Source of the DNA: Pipra filicauda
Taxonomy: Eukaryota > Chordata > Aves > Passeriformes > Pipridae
DNA: 64,000 nucleotides
Assembly (NCBI RefSeq): GCF_003945595.2
Contig: NW_024104527.1
Location: forward strand, 124,001 to 188,000
Reading direction: 5' to 3'
In this document: positions 46,951-58,658 of the stretch, piece by piece
Numbering within the stretch: position 1 is the first letter of the stretch
How the letters are laid out: each line of letters starts with the position of its first letter
Made by a program: the position numbers and the translations under genes
Notes under the pieces: model-generated
Seen by the model: only the letters and a program-made list of their open reading frames with translations
What the model was told of the DNA's origin: nothing
Databases searched by the model: none

Positions 46951-49900
46951 CTGAACTTTTACCTCTGGGATTATATGGATCAGCCCAACCCTGTTTATCC
47001 TGGTAGCCGGAGGCACGCGCGGTTCTATCTGCTCCAGAGACACCCGGCAGAGCATCGCCCACTCCCCCTGTGCCCCTGGGCTGGGCGTGTCGGCACAGTG
47101 TCCCTATAGCCGCGGCTCACTCGTGGGCTGCCCGAGTCCTGGGGCCAGCGGGACCCTGGTGCGAGGAGCATCACACTGTCAGGGTGTCACTGGTGCCAGG
47201 GTGGTGGGACCAGTTAGGGAAAGGCTCTCCCCGACAGCAGGAAGCACTGACCATGTGGATCCAGAGCTTGCTGTTGGCTCCTGGCACACTCAGCCAGACA
47301 GCTCTTGGGGACTGCAGGGGAAATTTGCTCTCCCATGTTCAGGGAACTTTGCCCCAGAGCTGAGCAAGGCACAGGGCTGCAGAGGGGTCAAGATCTGCAA
47401 CTGAAATGGCTTTAATTTTCTAAGCCTCACAGTATGTCTGCAGTAAGTTAATAAAACTCCTTCTGTACCTTGCTGTTGGCAAGGGCTGATCTTTGCCCGG
47501 GGCAGAGGTGCTGAGCTGCCAACCCGCACTCTGCCTGCCTGTCAAAAAGCATCAAAAGCATCTTACCAGGCAGGGGGATCAGCACGGGTACAGCAGTGTG
47601 GCAGCACTGGCAGTATTACTCTCCCTGCTCTGCTCTCAGCTGGCTTCTGGCTCTTCTGCAAGCTCTGCACAGATTGCCCAAGGGTGATAAGTACAGGAGA
47701 CCTCTGAACTCTCAACCTCACTGCTGTCCTATCAAACCTTTGTGCAGGTTGCCTCTAAACTTACTCTTCTCCCTACAGGAGGTTGCACTGCTCTGGACTT
47801 TGCCGTGCTGTGCTTGGGCTCATGCCATGGCATTTTGGTCAAGCTGTTTGATGTCCACGGGAAAGTTACAGTTCCCCATGCCTGGCAAGCACCCAGGATA
47901 TAGTGTGGGGGGCAGAGTCTGCTCTGGGCTTCCACAGAAGGCAGGGGTGCCATGGGACGAGCAGAGCAGAAAGCACCAGTCTCCTCCTTCTTATCAGTGG
48001 GTTAGTACTCATCTTTGGAGGAGCAATGACAGGTGACAAGCACAGGAGGAGACCAAAGTCTCTTTGGTGGAGATGGGAAGATGCAGAGAAGAGGTGAGAG
48101 GATGGCTGGGCGGCCTGTGACCCAAAAGGGCTGTGCACTGGTGGGTGCCACCAGGCAGCTCATGGAGGGTCCTACAAGTGAGTCAAGGGCAACTTTTGGC
48201 ACACACATGGGCTTTGGGAACAAGCCACGGGTGTGTGGATTTGCTGTTGTACTCCTCCATGACCTGGAGAGGAAGACCCCAACGACTGTAAGAATCGCTT
48301 GGATGAAATGCACCCTGTGTTTGGGAAAGAGCAGAGGTGTTCTGGCACATCTCAACAAGCTCTGATCACCTCAAACTCTACCCACACTGCAGTGTGCCAC
48401 CTGTCTGTGCCCCTGCAGCCACCACAGGGCTCGTCTCTGCCTTGGGGCAGGAGGGCTGGCCGGGGTGTCCAGGTGCTGCCGTGCACATGCTGAACTGGCC
48501 CAGCCGGCTGCCAGGCATGCAGTGCAACCCAGGGGATTATTTTTTTGGTCACTGGAGCACAAACCCACATCTGGTAGTTTCACTGGCTCACCCTGGCAGC
48601 GGGTCAGGGCTCAGCTCTGGGGGAACTCTGTCAAGCACTTTCATTTTGGCCCCTGTATAACTGACAGTGGGTGACAGACAGTAACAGGGTGCTTGTGCCT
48701 ATGGCCCTCAGGCTGCTCCTGCACACTTCACCCAGGGGAACAGCACACTTAAACATTGCCTGGTCTTAATATGACTTAATTGGTGCTTTCCAGAGCCTGA
48801 GTGCATCAAGAGACCTCAATGACCACAAGGAGCCTCAGCTGGACCCAGTCATCCCACCCACATGCCAGGAGTGCTGTTTAAGCTCATTATTTAAGCTTAG
48901 TCTAGAGCCTTCACTCCCTGCCTGGCTCTGGTTCTTCTGCTTTTCTGGCTCAATCTCAACCCCAGCTCATTACAGAGGCTCCTTGTGGTCCCCTCCTGCC
49001 AAGGACAAGCAGCCCTCTGTGAAAAACAGACCAACAGTGCCAGGGCAGGTGGTGGTTGTCAGAGCCTCTTGCTTACCTGCAGGAGGTGCAGGTAAGGCTC
49101 AGACCTGGGGCTGCCCTGCAGCCTGGGAGAGGGCATATTGCTGGTCTGTGAGGAAGGGGCTGTTTCTCCAGAATGCTGTCTGCAGCCTGGGAACATGGTG
49201 ACCACCAGGAATTGCTAGGAATGCACTGTACCCCCTGGGAAACTGAAAATCCTATGGAGGGGAAGAGGAGCAGGGAAGCTCTGCACAAGGGCTTCAGGAG
49301 TAGGCTGCTGTTGGGAGCTGCTTCCCCCTGGATGGACCAACCCTTCAGTCCCACTGTCCTTTCCCCATGGCACTGGGGGCCAGGTGCCTGTGTCCTCATT
49401 GCTCAATATCTGACCTCAGTGCAGTACTTAAACTGAGAGCAGAAGGGAAGAGATTGTTTAGAAAGGCAGAGCTATTTATAACCCTGAGGAGAGACCCCCA
49501 CGAGCCCTTCCAGACAGGTGTTACAGAGCAGGCTGCACAGGATATGCTTATGACAGCAGCATGATCAGTGTATTTATAGAATACAGATACATAGGTGATT
49601 GTAGACAAACCTCTGCAAAGTCACAGCTACCACATACACCATGGGCTATTGCAAGTGACCAGCAAGAGCATGCAGATTCACAGTATCATCAGCAAGCTGC
49701 CGGGTGAAATGTGCTGAGCCCTCCCCAGGCTCTGCAGAGACTGTTTTTTTTTGGTCACAGAACAGTCAGTGCAGCTGTTTGGCCAGTGCAGACCCTGCCT
49801 GACACCTGACCAGGAGGGCAAGACAGCACCAAACATCCAAGTGCAGACCAGGAGCCTGCAGCACCGCTCATGTACAAGTCTTGGCCAGACTGACGGGGTT

Positions 49901-49988
49901 TAGGATGCGAGTTCAAGTCCCAGTATCCCCTCCCTTGTGTGTGCTTAGGAAACCAGCGCAGGCCCCTCCTTTGTGAGGAGCCCGCCTG
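46951..49988. other. Intergenic region, no gene recognised
   Basis: About 3 kb between FMO copy B and the phosphatase gene. Only short spurious open frames. One plus-strand AATAAA occurs at 47450-47455 with no gene in front of it. The right part probably contains the phosphatase 3' UTR. Confidence 0.6.
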
Positions 49989-52536
49989 TCAGTGGTCCCA
50001 GAGCGCGAAGAGGGCGGGCGCGTTGAGTGGGGACAGCCAGCAGTGCTCCACCACGCTGTACAGGGCGTAGCCCAGCACCAGCCCGAACAGCACGTCCGTC
50101 ATGTTGTGCCTGCCCAGCATCACCCTGGAGATGCTGACGATGAGGGCCCAGAGCACCACGAGGACGCGCAGCGGGACAGCGAGCACCAGGTGCCGCAGGA
50201 CGAAGCGGCAGACCAGGGCGGCGCGGGTGGCGTGGCCCGAGGGGAAGGAGTACTTGTCCACCGAGATGGTGACGAACATGTCCATCTTGTTGTGGGTGGG
50301 CCGTGGCCGCTTCACCAGCCCCTTCACCACGGCCACCATCACCAGGTCCAGCAGCAATGCTAGGAGAGACAGGAGCAGTGGGTTACTGAAAGCACTGCTG
50401 TTACCTATGAAAGCGCTTGGCTGCCCAGACCTGCTAAGAGAAGGCATTGTTTCCCATGGCTGCAACACCCAGGCAGGGAGAGCACAGCACTCGTCTGCAC
50501 TTGGCCTTCTGCAGCATGACCACGTCCTCAACCTCTGCCCCCTCGTGCACCACCAGACCATCTACCTGCCACAGCCCAACAGGGCTCTGCCAGGGCTTTT
50601 GTGTAAAATCTGATCTCACTGTGACTCTGGGCTCAACCTGCCCCATAACCTGAAGGCAGCAGAGGGACAACTCCCTTCCTGGCAATGCTGACTCAGCATT
50701 GTTCTGCCTGCCCTGGTGACTGGAGTTCAAACCTACCGGGTGAATGATCAACCCGCTCCAAGCACTCAGCCACAGCTCGGTGTGAGAGGCTCTGAGCTGG
50801 TGTGGTGCCAAGGGTCCTGGAGCCTGGCTTCTCCCTGCTGCTGGAGGGAAAGCTAACTGTGCTGTGGTTTTCAAGAGATGACTAAAGGATGATTTATGTA
50901 ACAGTGGCTTGACCCTGAGAGGTAAAGGCTGTTCTGGTAGAAGATGCAAAGTACCTGTGAGAAGTGTTCAGCCAGTATTTGGCAAGAGCAGCTTCTCGTG
51001 CAGGTCAGAGGGTACTTTCTCTACCCCTGTGAGTTCTGCTTAGCCCTCACAGCCAGGGCTATTCTTCCAGGGAAGTCATGTAAGAGACCAGCTTCTGCTT
51101 GTCCTAAGGCTTGTTTCTGGACACCAAACCTTTTGGTCACTTCATTTCCTTTGGTTAATCATTTCAGAATAAATATTTTTTTTTTCTACATGTAAACCTA
51201 GATCAATGACTTTTTCTCTTTTTACATAGGATTTGAGAGATTCAGCTTGGACACAAGGGAACCCTCCTTCCCCACACAGGTGCTGCAGTCCTGGCTACAG
51301 GGCCCCAGAGAGGTGGGTGGCTCTGGCCCAGATATTGAGGGCTGGACAAGGCTCTGGTACGGGGACAGATCTCCTTGGAGAAGTTAGGCTGGAGGCCTCC
51401 TGGTCCTTTCTCACAGCTCTGCTGTGGGACTGTAATTTAACCATGTGCTGCTAGATGAGAAAGATGCACAAACCTATGTACTTCCCACCAAGCAAATTTC
51501 AATTAGATTCTAAGTGTGAGATACTAATTACCTGCAACTTAATACAAGAGTAAGAACCTGAAAAGGTCTGGTACTCTGGAGCTACTACAGTTTCTAAATG
51601 AGCAGAAATGAAGACTCTATACCTAGGATACTCTGTGTGTGTGAGTGTGAAATATTACACAATGCAAGATTAAAATGCGTGCATTAAACCAAATTTCCTC
51701 ACTGGCTGATACACATCAATCCACGAAGGCACTGCCTAGGCAGGGAGCCAGGGGTGCAGATGTCTGCGTGCCAGAGTAGCTTTTCAGGGAATGGGCTGGT
51801 GTCTCAACACTAGAAAGCTGCACCTAGAATGCAATGTTCTGATAAACTTGAAGAGCTAAAATATTTCATTCATCACCCTGAGAGCTTTGTGCAACTGCAG
51901 GAGCAGTGCAGGTGTCGGGAGTTTCGCAGTGCGTGGTGGGAACTCTGACAGGTGAGCCCTACCCGTGTCACCACATTTCCAGGGCTGCTGCCTCTGGTGC
52001 CAGGCACCCCACATGGGTCTGCACGAGCCGCTCAAAATCAGGTGCCCTCGGGGCTGTGGTTCACCAGCTCTGCGCCATTCGTTGTGTCCCACCCCCTCCG
52101 CTCGGCTCCATCAGCCCCCGGGCGAGCCCCGCGCCTCACCGAAGAGCAGGTTGAGCAGCACCTCCCTGGCCGCCGAGCTGTCACTCTGGCAGAGCCCGTA
52201 GAAGGTGCCGAGCAGCCAGGGGATGCCGTGCCCCGACACCTCGATGACCTTCATGAGCGGGCGGGCGCTGCCCCAGGCCGAGCCCTCCCCGGCGCACACG
52301 CCCAGGCGCTTGGAGGCCCAGAGGTCGATAGCGAGCAGGGAGCTGAGCGCGATGCCCACGAAGGACGGGTTCAGCTTCATGCAGTCCTCCTCCGGCAGCG
52401 GCGCGGCCGCCGGGGGCTCCCTGCGGCGGGACGGGCTGTCGGGGGCGGCGGGGCCGCGCTGGCTCAGCGACAGGAACTCCAGCCGGCCGCCGCTGCCGCC
52501 CGCGCGGCGCTCGCGGCTGCTCCGGGGGCTCGGCAT
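49989..52536 (-). CDS. PLPP6/PLPP7-family phospholipid phosphatase, two coding exons
   Basis: Membrane PAP2-type phosphatase; the closest human enzyme, PLPP6, dephosphorylates presqualene and isoprenoid diphosphates at the ER. Exons (minus): 52140-52536 and 49989-50359, phase 1, 255 aa (human PLPP6 295). All three catalytic motifs are present: KX6RP at 145-153, PSGH at 172-175, and SRX5HX3D with SR 210-211, His217 and Asp221. This argues for an active enzyme, unlike PLPP7, whose motifs are altered. The N-terminus (EFLSLSQ, LPEEDCM.LNPSF) resembles PLPP7, while the catalytic half ([22 protein letters not shown]) resembles PLPP6. Hydrophobic segments occupy about 134-144, 190-207 and 222-233. 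Mammalian PLPP6 is intronless and lies elsewhere (9p24), so I leave the symbol blank and call this PLPP6-like. Head-to-head with FAM78B. Confidence 0.88.
50360..52139 (-). other. Intron of the PLPP6-like gene
   Basis: 1.78 kb with GT-AG ends. It interrupts the LLF/ALLLDL codon region before the catalytic core. AT-rich 51480-51880; no exon or RNA gene recognised. Confidence 0.6.
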
Positions 52537-53220
52537 CGCGGCGGGAGGTGGCCTGCGGGAGGCGGGCGCCGGCCACCGGCTGCCGGGCCCGCATGTCCCC
52601 CCTGCCCGGGGCCGCTTCCCTGTCCCCCGCCGCCGCTCCCGGAGCGCCCCAAGGACGCGGCGGTGCCGCCCTCCCTCCTCCGCCCCGGCACCGGGCGGCC
52701 CCGCCGCCGCTTCCGCTTCCTGTTCCGCCCGTGACGCACGTGGGGCTCCCGGCGTACGGCGGCCGGCGGGGGCCGTAAGAGGCGCGGCGGCGGCGCCTTC
52801 GCCCTGCCGGCGCCGGTGCGGGCGCCGCGCTGCGGGCGGCGATGCGCGGCGGGCGGGCACCGGCCCCGGCCGCCCCCCTGGCCCCGCGGTGACGGCGGCC
52901 CCGCGGCGGCCATGGGGTGCCTGCAGAGTGTGGCCTGCAAGGCGCGGGTGCGCCGGGAGCAAATCGTGGTGTCGGACGTGTCGGCCACCATCGAGCCGGC
53001 GGCCACGGCCATCGAGGAGAGCTCGCCGGTGGTGCTGCGGTACCGCACGCCCTACTTCCGCGCCTCCGCACGCGTGCTCATGCCGCCCATCGCCCGGCGC
53101 CACACCTGGGTGGTGGGCTGGATCCAGGCCTGCAACCACATGGAGTTCTACAACACCTACAGCGACCTCGGCGTGTGAGCACGGGGGCCGCGGGGGGGAC
53201 GGAGCAGCGGAGTGGGGGCA
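52080..53220. promoter_or_regulatory. Shared bidirectional CpG-island promoter (PLPP6-like / FAM78B)
   Basis: The two start codons (52536 minus, 52912 plus) are 375 bp apart in one CpG island. Between them are ETS-like TTCCGCTTCC (about 52711), a TGACG half-CRE (52732) and a perfect E-box CACGTG (52737-52742). No TATA box. A single nucleosome-free promoter serving both genes is the simplest reading. Confidence 0.75.
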
Positions 53221-55253
53221 CCGGGCTGGGCATGGCGTGGGCACCCCGGCACACAGGGCACCTCGGCACACCTGCGGGCACCGTGTGCTGCCCCCTCGGC
53301 ACCGTGTGTTGCCCCCCTGGGACCACGTGCTGCCCCACTGACACCATGTGCTGCCCCCCAGGCACCGGCTGCTGCCACCCCAGAGTCCGTGTGTTGCCCC
53401 CGTGGCACCGTGCGCTGCCCCCCAGGCACTGGGAGCTGCCCCCCTAACCCGCCTCTGCATCCACAGCCACACACGGGCGCCACCTTCTCGCCGGCGCCCG
53501 CTCCGAGCACAGTCCCTGACTCCGCAGTTCCTGCTCCTCGTGTGCCACGGCGTCTCCTGCACCATCCCGGTAGCCTGGGGCTTGCCCGCTCGGGGCTTTG
53601 TGGCCGCTGTCTCCCCTCGAATACCGCTTCCCCTCTGGGGCCGGGTTGTGAGCGTGGGCAGTGCTGGGGGAGTTGCCCCCTTGGCTTGTGTTAGAAGCGG
53701 GAAGTGTTGCAGTGCTTGGCTGAAGTGGCTGCTGGAAAACAGCTTTTCTCAAGGCTGAGTGTGTGGTGACCTGAGGGGACACTAAGGGGCAAAGCTGTTG
53801 GCTCTCTCACTGTGTCCTCTGCCTTTGGAGAGGGGTGATAAAAGAGGGACTGGAGGTGACTGGAGGGGTACATTTGGCTCAATGGAGTGTTCCCACTGCT
53901 GGTGCCGGGGGTTGCCAGCACAGGGCAGTGTGTGCAGCAGGTCCTCGTGCTGCCTGCCTGCATCCTTGCATCATGGCAGATCCACCTGCCTGTGGCACTG
54001 GAGTGCTTGGGGACATCCAGTGAGTGGAGGCCATCTGGGGGGATGGCAGAGATGTGGTCCCAGTGCCAGGCAGCTTTAAAAACTAGATGTGTTTGAAGCC
54101 AGAGCTTGGACTTGGTAGGAGGTTTTACCAGAACTCCAGGCCTGTAATTACCACGTGGGGATTGTCTCCCTTGCTGTAGCCACAGGTGTTAGTAATGAGA
54201 TTGTCAGCAAAGATTTGGTCTGGAATTCCCCCCCCAGCCATATTGCAGGGATTTCATGGCACCAGTGGCAGGCATAATTGTGGAATTTAATTGTTGTCTG
54301 TGTCTCTGTGCAGGTGCCTGTATTTACAGGCATAAAAATTACAGACTTATCGTGGGGCTGGGTTGGCAGCTGATGGGCTGGGCCAGTGCAGTGGTCATGG
54401 TGCTGCAGCTGGCGAATGAGGAAGGCTGTTCACCAGCACAGGAGCTGACTAAGGAGAGAGTGACCCCAGAGAGACTCGGCAATGGGTTTTGGCCCAGTCA
54501 GTTTTATTGCAGATTAATTAAAATAACATTGTGTTGGTAGAGCAAAGGCTTCAGCTGGACATGTGAGTCTCAGCAAAGGAACCAGCGTTGAATTTGTTCT
54601 TCAGATTGGTCCTGAGAGCTTGCTGCAGGCAGGGAAGAGGGTCCCCATGCTGCTGGCCTTCCCATCCCTCACCAAGTGCCATTGGTGCCATTTCTCTGCT
54701 AACCTGGCCTTTCTCTTCCCATTCACTTAGGTCAAGCTGGGAGCTGCCCGACCTGCGAGAAGGAAGAGTAAAAGCCATCAGCGATTCGGATGGTGTGAGC
54801 TATCCCTGGTATGGAAACACCACAGAAACCGTGACCCTGGTCGGGCCCACGAACAAGATCTCCAGGTTCTCGGTGAGCATGAATGACAATTTCTACCCCA
54901 GTGTGACGTGGGCTGTCCCCGTGAGCAACAGTAACGTGCCGCTGCTGACCAGGATTAAGAGGGACCAGAGCTTTACCACGTGGCTGGTGGCCATGAACAC
55001 CACCACCAAGGAAAAGATCATCTTGCAGACTATAAAGTGGAGGATGCGAGTGGACATTGAGGTTGATCCCATGCAGCTGCTGGGGCAGCGGGCACGGCTG
55101 GTGGGAAGGACTCAGCAGGAGCAGCCCCGGATCCTCAGCAGAATGGAGCCCATCCCACCAAACGCACTAGTGAAGCCCAACGCCAACGACGCCCAAGTCC
55201 TCATGTGGAGACCCAAGCGAGGGCAGCCTATAGTCGTGATACCTCCCAAGTAG
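52912..55253 (+). CDS. FAM78B: FAM78B, conserved vertebrate protein of unknown function
   Basis: Two coding exons, 52912-53174 and 54731-55253, join in phase 2 to give 261 aa, the same length as human FAM78B as I recall. The start MGCLQS follows the family pattern (MGC, possibly lipidated: Gly2 and Cys3). The second exon ([35 protein letters not shown], ending VVIPPK) is almost identical to human. FAM78A on 9q34 is the paralogue. No enzymatic domain is known. The first intron donor is GT following ...GGCGT. The upstream neighbour is the divergent PLPP6-like gene. Confidence 0.95.
53175..54730 (+). other. FAM78B intron 1, with a G/C-rich minisatellite
   Basis: 1.56-kb GT-AG intron. Its first 300 bp carry a degenerate tandem repeat (listed separately); the remainder shows nothing recognisable. 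Confidence 0.65.
53266..53450 (+). repeat. Minisatellite, about 23-bp unit, in FAM78B intron 1
   Basis: Around eight degenerate copies of a unit like GGCACCGTGTGCTGCCCCC plus a few bases, beginning under 100 bp after the first exon. Strong C/G strand asymmetry. Confidence 0.8.
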
Positions 55254-58193
55254 AGCAGTGCCAGGCACGCACGTGAGGACCTGGGTGCTCTCAGCCTGCT
55301 GCAAACGAACAGGGTTTCTGAGCCAAAGCAGACCTCTTGGGTTCTCCTGCCTTTGTCGTTGTAGTTGGAAACGTGGCTCCTCCTGAGTCAGAAATAGAGC
55401 CTGGCTGGCACGAGGGCGCAGAAGAGGGCGTGCCCAGCTGGAGGATTTCCCAGGAAGTGGAATCGAGTGCTTGCAGGGGCTTGTGGCTGGCACAGAGGCT
55501 GTCTGACCTAAACGACTCGTCTTTCCTTGTAGGGCAGTGCAAGAAGCCATGGGTGTGATTGAACCGTGCCCGTGGTGAATGCTACTTTCCACCCAGCTGG
55601 AGATAGAAGTGAAGACCTTGCCTGCTGGATGCGAAGGGCTCCTGCAGTGCCCCTTCCTGCAGGGGCACTGGTCCCCATGGTGTCCATACCTATGCATTTC
55701 AGATTGGTAATTAACCCCTTGCCCTGCCTGCTGATGCTGGGCGGGAGGGCCCGGGAGTGGGGTGGGAACAGACAGTGCCAGGGTGCTGAGCCAGAGCCCA
55801 GCACTGGCTGGTGCCCCCAGCTGGGAGGGGTTTTCTGCAGCCGAGGGGAAGTGGGACATGTTTTGCATGCATCCGGGTGTGTTTGGAGTAGTTGTGAGTG
55901 TAGGAGATGCCATAGCTCTTTTCCGTCTTGGAGTGAGATCTAAGGGCAGGTTAGATGTCCTTTTGTTTTAAGGTGCACTAAGTCTTTGCAGTTCCTCAAC
56001 CTCCCCTCCCCAGTCCCACCGACCCGTCTCTTACGGAAGCAAAACCGATTCTCAGCAGAGTGAGAAATGGGGAGTGGTGCCTGTTCACCTGGCCCAGGTG
56101 CTCACTGACTGTGTGTGTGTGGGGTACTCAAACCAGCTTGGAGGTACCCTGGGACCCACTTGCTTCATTGCAGACTCAAGTCCCTTGCTAGAAGTTGGGT
56201 GCTTGCTCATTTTCCATGCGAATGCTGGCTCACATGGAGACCCTCCTCTTCCTCAGCCACCCGTGGGGCAGGCTGGCTACTGGCAGGGACACCAGTGGAG
56301 GGGATGGCACGCCTTGTGGTAACTCCCCAGGCTCTCCTTTCCATGGGTGGAGGCTGTGCAGGGCAGGCCTAGTTTTGCCTGGGAAGGAGGAGGTGCATGT
56401 GCTGCCTGAGGGCTGCCTCCTGGTGCTACAGGTGCTTTGGGGCAACAAGGGATGTTTATTTGCCTTTCTTCTCACCCCTCACTGCCTGGATGGCTGGCAT
56501 TGGCTGGTCCATGGGGCAGCACGGTGCTGTGGGATGCAACTGGCCATTCCCAGGACCTCAGCCTGGAGCTGCAGCAGAGGCATAAGCCACGGCTGTGCTG
56601 CTGCTGCTCCTGGTGTCCCATAACTCCTGGGCAGGCAGTTACAGCTTTTGCTGCTTTCTCTGCTCTCTCTGTCCTGGCATGAGCCCTGCAGCTCCTCCAG
56701 CTCACACCCCTACCTTCACATTACAGGAGATTTGTGCTGCCCTGGGGATGCAGGTCATTCCTGTTGGAAGGGTCCTATCTGCTGTCCCGCTGCCAGGAGA
56801 GCCTGGGGAGGATTGCTGTGTGACACTTCCATGCGAAGCCTTTCCTGAGGTGTTGGCAGTGCTGCCCCCAGCCTGGGTACTGGGATGCCCAGCCCAGCAC
56901 TGCTCATCTCCCTGTAGTGTGCCTGCACATCCCATGGCATCATTCCCTCAAAGCTTCAGCTGCATCTCCTGCTTTTCCAGGGCGGGATGTGCACGCCCGG
57001 GCCCTGCCAGCAAAGGGGCTCCCCAGGCATATTAGACCAAAAATCCCTGTGAAATCCCCGCGCTATTTATTATCCTCGGTAGTATTTGCTGCTGGTTCAA
57101 TTCTTTATTTATCGTTTCCTTTGGGAGTGCTGCATTCTGACGCCTTGACGCACACTTCCCTGTGCCGGGCCTGCAGTCCTGCTGCTCCCGCCCGGCCTTG
57201 CGGCGGATTGGGAACCTGCTGCTTTCGGTGCCTATGTTGGGGTTTTGTGGGGGGCTACAAGCCTTGCTGTGGGAAAGCTTTGGAGGGAGAGGGGGCTCTG
57301 AACTTTGGCTTGCTGTGTTTTCTGGCACAGAGCTTCCACAGGGAGCTTGCTGGCATGGGAAGATGTCCTGCTCCTGTGAGACTCTACCTGTGGTTTTGTC
57401 CTGGTGTGGGACTGATGGCAGCTTTTGCCGTCACTGATGTTTTGTTTCTCAAAAAGTGTGTGTGTGGAGAGGGGTTAGAAACTTGAAATACAATTTTCCT
57501 TAAGGATTTGAAGAGGAGGGGTAAGTACCTTTTGGTTTGAAGTAAGGCAGGTATATGCTTTTGACCCAGGAGACAGAAACGCCCCCGGCAGCATCAGAGC
57601 TAAAAAGCCAGAGGAAGGAGTTCCCCAATAAATGGGTAACCCCAAGATGAGCTTCCCACTGGGGGAGGATGCTGCATCCAGAGAGGCTGTGCGAGCCAGC
57701 TCCCCAGAACTCACGGGGAAGGGCCAGGGCTGCATGCTAGCTGTCAGCTCATGGAGCTGCTGTGGCACTGCCATGGTTCCAGTTGTCTGGGAGAGTGGGG
57801 ATGCAGATGCAGAGATGCTGTGGAATTCATTTCCATCTTTTGGGATGTACTAGCTGGCCCGAGCCATGGCACATCGTCTGCTATGACACTGAGACAGCAG
57901 TGGCTGAATTTCTGTTCTATGAATGTCTACAACGTCCCCAGGGAGGTGCTTGGTGCCAGTGTCAGACTCAGTGCCTCGCTGTAGCCATGTGCCTGAGCTA
58001 CCAGGGCTGCCCCAGCCTGCAGGCAGGTGCTGGCTGAGCCCCGGGGCCATGCCTGTGTTCACCTCTCCAGGCTTCTGCCAGATTTCTGTGCTCGCTCCTT
58101 CTCTGATGGCTGGATTTGATGCACTTAACTCAGTTTGATGTGTGGGTGGTCTTCGTGGGCATTTCTTCATTAAAAAAAGAAGGGGGGAAAAAA

Positions 58194-58272
58194 GTTTGCA
58201 AAAATTGTTTGCAAAAAAATTTGGCAAACAACGTTTGCAGAAATGTGCAGGCATTTTGCATGTTGGCAAAAG
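58194..58272 (+). repeat. Clustered GTTTGCAAA/TTTGCA motifs
   Basis: Within 80 bp the core TTTGCA or its near-palindromic form TTTGCAAA occurs five or more times among A-runs. Could be a local tandem repeat or a C/EBP- or POU-like site cluster. Confidence 0.5.
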
Positions 58273-58593
58273 GTGTGTGCTCACAGTTGGGGGGAGGTGC
58301 TGGGTGGGCACTGAGCAGTGGAGCCCGAGTGTGGGGCTCAGACGAAAGGGAGGGAGGTAGTGGGTGAGAGCTCCCATGTGTGAGTCCGTGTTTGGCTCAC
58401 ATCCCTGTGGCTGGATGAGCACCCAGACTCCTGGGCTTGTGTTTTACCACCCCATGGGATGCCTTCCCTGTGCCCCCCTCCGGCACCAGCACCCCATTAT
58501 CTCAGGGAGGGGCAGGTCATGGAAATGCCCACCCTCACGCTCCCCTTGCCCTGAGCCTCGGGGTGCCCCTTCCCCTCCTTCGTGTCCTCGGGT

Positions 58594-58658
58594 CATTTAT
58601 TTATTTATTTAATTATTTGGCTATTTATTTATTTAAGTTATTTATTGGTATTTATTGA
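58594..58658 (+). promoter_or_regulatory. AU-rich element cluster (overlapping ATTTA)
   Basis: About 65 bp with at least eight ATTTA pentamers, several overlapping as ATTTATTTATTTA. In an mRNA this is a class II ARE that promotes decay through TTP/HuR-type proteins (established knowledge). It would act on FAM78B mRNA if the 3' UTR extends this far. It may alternatively be simple A/T repeat drift. Confidence 0.5.

Noticed and set aside
49989..52536. Assignment as PLPP7
   Set aside because: PLPP7 has altered catalytic motifs (human reads PAGH), whereas here KX6RP, PSGH and SRX5HX3D are all intact.
51700..53565. Very long minus-strand open frame (484 codons) across the CpG island
   Set aside because: Only its lower part from the ATG at 52536 to the donor at 52140 is the phosphatase exon; the rest is GC-driven open frame over the promoter and the FAM78B exon on the other strand.
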